Assembly: GCF_002118315.1 (NCBI RefSeq)
Contig: NZ_MTSZ01000001.1
Span: 620,001-684,000, forward strand
Direction: 5' to 3'
DNA: 64,000 nt
DNA from: Kiloniella majae
Lineage (GTDB): Bacteria > Pseudomonadota > Alphaproteobacteria > Kiloniellales > Kiloniellaceae
Both the position numbers and the translations under genes were made by a program. The notes under the pieces are model-generated. The model searched no databases. It saw nothing but the letters and a program-made list of their open reading frames with translations, and was not told the DNA's origin. Each line of letters opens with the position of its first letter. Positions within the stretch are counted from its first letter, which is position 1. Positions 62,633 to 64,000 of the stretch are shown one piece after another.

Positions 62633-63037
62633 TTATCCGCCGCGCAATTTCACTTCAAAACCGGTACGGTCGCGCTGAATTTGTTCCAAAACATCCTGCT
62701 TGGCGTTTTGTCGATCATCATATTTGCCACTCCAGATTATCAATTCGATTAATATCGGGGCAAGATCGTACCCTTTGGCCGTAAGGTTATAGACAAAACT
62801 GCGGCGGTTCTCAGGGTCTCTTTTTTTTTCAACAATTCCATTACTCTCAAGGTGCTTGAGTCGATCAATAAGAATATTTGTCGCGATTCCCTCTTCGGCT
62901 TCCAGGAACTCACTATAGGTTCGTTTGTCCCTCAGCATGATTTCGCGGATGACCAGTAAAGTCCAGCGATCCCCGAAGGTATCAAGCCCGAATGCGACGG
63001 GACATCCAGAGCTGCGTATCTTGTTTTCTGATTTCAT
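62633..63037 (-). CDS. HxlR family transcriptional regulator
   Basis: Predicted 134-residue winged-helix regulator of the HxlR (MarR-like) type: SSGCPVAFGLDTFGDRWTLLVIREIMLRDKRTYSEFLEAEEGIATNILIDRLKHLESNGIVEKKRDPENRR. The Cys in GCPV (about 12) is the position used for electrophile or redox sensing in some HxlR proteins. It is divergent from the tautomerase-like gene; a long inverted repeat between the two is its likely operator. Confidence 0.92.
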   Translation of the reverse strand: MKSENKIRSSGCPVAFGLDTFGDRWTLLVIREIMLRDKRTYSEFLEAEEGIATNILIDRLKHLESNGIVEKKRDPENRRSFVYNLTAKGYDLAPILIELIIWSGKYDDRQNAKQDVLEQIQRDRTGFEVKLRGG

Positions 63038-63055
63038 TTTGGCATCATAAAAAAA

Positions 63056-63113
63056 TAACTTGCAAATTACAATACGTCACGATAACAATTTACGTATTGC
63101 AATTTGCAAGTTA
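63056..63113. promoter_or_regulatory. HxlR operator: 22-bp inverted repeat
   Basis: Arms at 63056-63077 and 63092-63113 are reverse complements over 22 bp with a single mismatch, 14 bases apart. Each arm contains TTGCAAATT-type sequence near its outer end and ATACGT near its inner end. It lies between the HxlR and tautomerase starts and covers nearly the whole promoter region. Confidence 0.7.
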
Positions 63114-63128
63114 AATGGAGAACACATT

Positions 63129-63545
63129 ATGCCAATCACACTTACACTCACAGAAAACGTCCTTCCTGCAGGACAGGAAGCAGTTGCCGCCTCAAAAATC
63201 ACAGAAGCTTTCCTCAAACATCACGGATTGAGTGGGAACACGGTAATGACACCAAATGTAACCACCCATGTTGTCCTTATCGCAAAAGGACACTCCTTTT
63301 CTGGTGGCAAGCCAGTTGAAGGTGCTTGGGTTGAAACTAAAACCCCCTCCTTTGCCCTGGCAGATCATGCCGTGCAAGCCGAGTTTTTCGGTGAAGCCAC
63401 TCAAATCCTCCACGACCTTTCAGGCGGCACTCTCTCCAAAGATCGTATCTGGTCAAACGGTGTTCACACCGTCGATGGTACATGGAATATGTCAGGCAAA
63501 GCCCTGACTAACGCTGCCATCGGCGAGGCAATCTCAGCGGGATAA
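63129..63545 (+). CDS. tautomerase-like (4-oxalocrotonate tautomerase superfamily) protein
   Basis: Predicted 138-residue protein starting Met-Pro-Ile, so that Pro becomes N-terminal after Met removal, as in catalytic tautomerases. The rest (VTTHVVLIAKGHSFSGGKPVEGAWVETKTPSFALADHAVQAEFFGEATQILHDLSGGTLSKDRIW) fits the tautomerase superfamily in size and pattern, but more by general layout than by a strong motif. The ATG at 63129 is preceded by GGAG. It is divergent from HxlR and likely induced by an electrophile or quinone-like signal (inference). Confidence 0.75.
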   Translation: MPITLTLTENVLPAGQEAVAASKITEAFLKHHGLSGNTVMTPNVTTHVVLIAKGHSFSGGKPVEGAWVETKTPSFALADHAVQAEFFGEATQILHDLSGGTLSKDRIWSNGVHTVDGTWNMSGKALTNAAIGEAISAG

Positions 63546-63635
63546 GGACGGATACTGCCCTTAGTCACCAATATAGAGCCGCACCTGGCGGAGCTATTGA
63601 TGCTCCGTCAGATGCCCAACTTTCAGAGGGAAAAG

Positions 63636-64000
63636 ATGCAGACTAACTCTGGCTTTACACACAATATCGATGCCCTGCCGTCGCGTATTCTTCACACCAT
63701 GATCCGCGTCAGCGATCTGGAAAGGTCAATTGCCTTCTATCAGGACGCATTGGGCATGATTGAACTGCGCCGTGAAGACTATCCAGAAGGACAATTCACC
63801 CTGTCGTTTTTGGGGTACAACCATGAGCCCGAGAGCTCAGTTATCGAACTGACATACAACTACGCCGCCGCTGAATATACACATGGCTCAGGCTTTGGTC
63901 ACATCGCGATTGCAGTATCCGATATCGATGCCGCGTGTAAGCGTTTGTCAGCGATGGATGTCAAAATCATTCGCCAACCCGGACCAATGGCTTACACCGC
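63636..64000 (+). CDS. gloA: glyoxalase I / lactoylglutathione lyase, truncated by the window edge
   Basis: Starts at ATG 63636 after AGAGGG and runs off the end (121 codons seen). ILHTMIRVSDLERSIAFYQDALGMIELRRED, QFTLSFLGYNHEPESSVIELTYNY and GFGHIAIAVSDIDAACKRL match glyoxalase I, with metal-ligand His in LHTMIR, Glu in VIELTYN and His in FGHIAIAV. The enzyme makes S-lactoylglutathione from methylglyoxal and glutathione. It follows the tautomerase-like gene by 90 bases, where a small CGGAGC...GCTCCG stem lies, and may share its transcript. Confidence 0.9.
   Translation, partial: MQTNSGFTHNIDALPSRILHTMIRVSDLERSIAFYQDALGMIELRREDYPEGQFTLSFLGYNHEPESSVIELTYNYAAAEYTHGSGFGHIAIAVSDIDAACKRLSAMDVKIIRQPGPMAYT

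Overview
The window is a chromosomal stretch from a marine-type alphaproteobacterium. Three paralogues of the short PAS_5 protein family, the many LysR regulators and DMT/LysE exporters, the DUF1127 protein and the moderate-to-low GC (by eye about 45%) fit a Rhodospirillales/Kiloniellales-like organism. That placement is inference from gene content; there is no rRNA or tRNA gene in the window to confirm it. No prophage, insertion sequence, CRISPR array or integrase was found.

Layout. 0-4 kb: two convergent LysR regulators, a LysE exporter divergent from the second, and a homocysteine S-methyltransferase. 4-11 kb: three PAS_5 paralogues, a DUF6500-like small protein, a broken shikimate-kinase-like gene, a VIT-type metal transporter, a divergent AraC/LysE pair and a TRIC-type channel. 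11-17 kb: glutathione S-transferase, Bcr/CflA efflux pump and two tandem soluble double-PAS chemoreceptor-like proteins. 17-22 kb: a compact minus-strand module of a SARP/TPR regulator, a PAP2/haloperoxidase-fold protein with a Gly-Val-Ser repeat N-terminus, and a cytoplasmic-looking subtilase overlapping it by 8 bases. 22-29 kb: two tandem EamA exporters, an MBL-fold protein with a Cys4 knuckle, LysR/VOC/NTF2 genes and a periplasmic binding protein. 29-36 kb: HD hydrolase, crotonase divergent from TetR, tag, YciI, another TetR, a VOC gene split by an in-frame stop, and an ECF sigma factor with an exported NTF2-like protein. 36-43 kb: two amino-acid-type binding proteins, a YeeE/YedE thiosulfate-transport pair with a coupled His-rich secreted protein, gamma-glutamyltransferase, and LysR/DUF1127 genes. 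43-50 kb: EamA, GNAT, universal stress protein with an alanine/Na+ symporter, and a RimB-like/RimK/AstE-AspA operon. 50-57 kb: thioredoxin-like protein, a secreted unknown protein divergent from a Cys-tailed MarR regulator, EamA, a decayed MazE/AbrB antitoxin with an intact palindromic operator, ZntB-like transporter, CheY-like regulator and GFA enzyme. 57-64 kb: two Sel1-repeat proteins around a 1.1-kb non-coding region, a Fur-box-controlled siderophore-interacting protein, GNAT plus XRE-cupin regulator, HxlR divergent from a tautomerase-like protein, and the start of glyoxalase I.

Most regulators sit divergently next to one small exporter or enzyme, often with a clear inverted repeat between them, so the region reads as many small independently controlled detoxification, export and stress units.

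The strongest unexplained signal is in 58.3-58.9 kb: two RNA-like elements share a leader word (GCAAGCAACTT), an upstream TTTTTCACG...TTTTCACTC motif and a -10-like box, but have completely different, perfectly paired 14-bp stems. Three genes are visibly broken: the shikimate-kinase-like gene, the VOC gene and the antitoxin.
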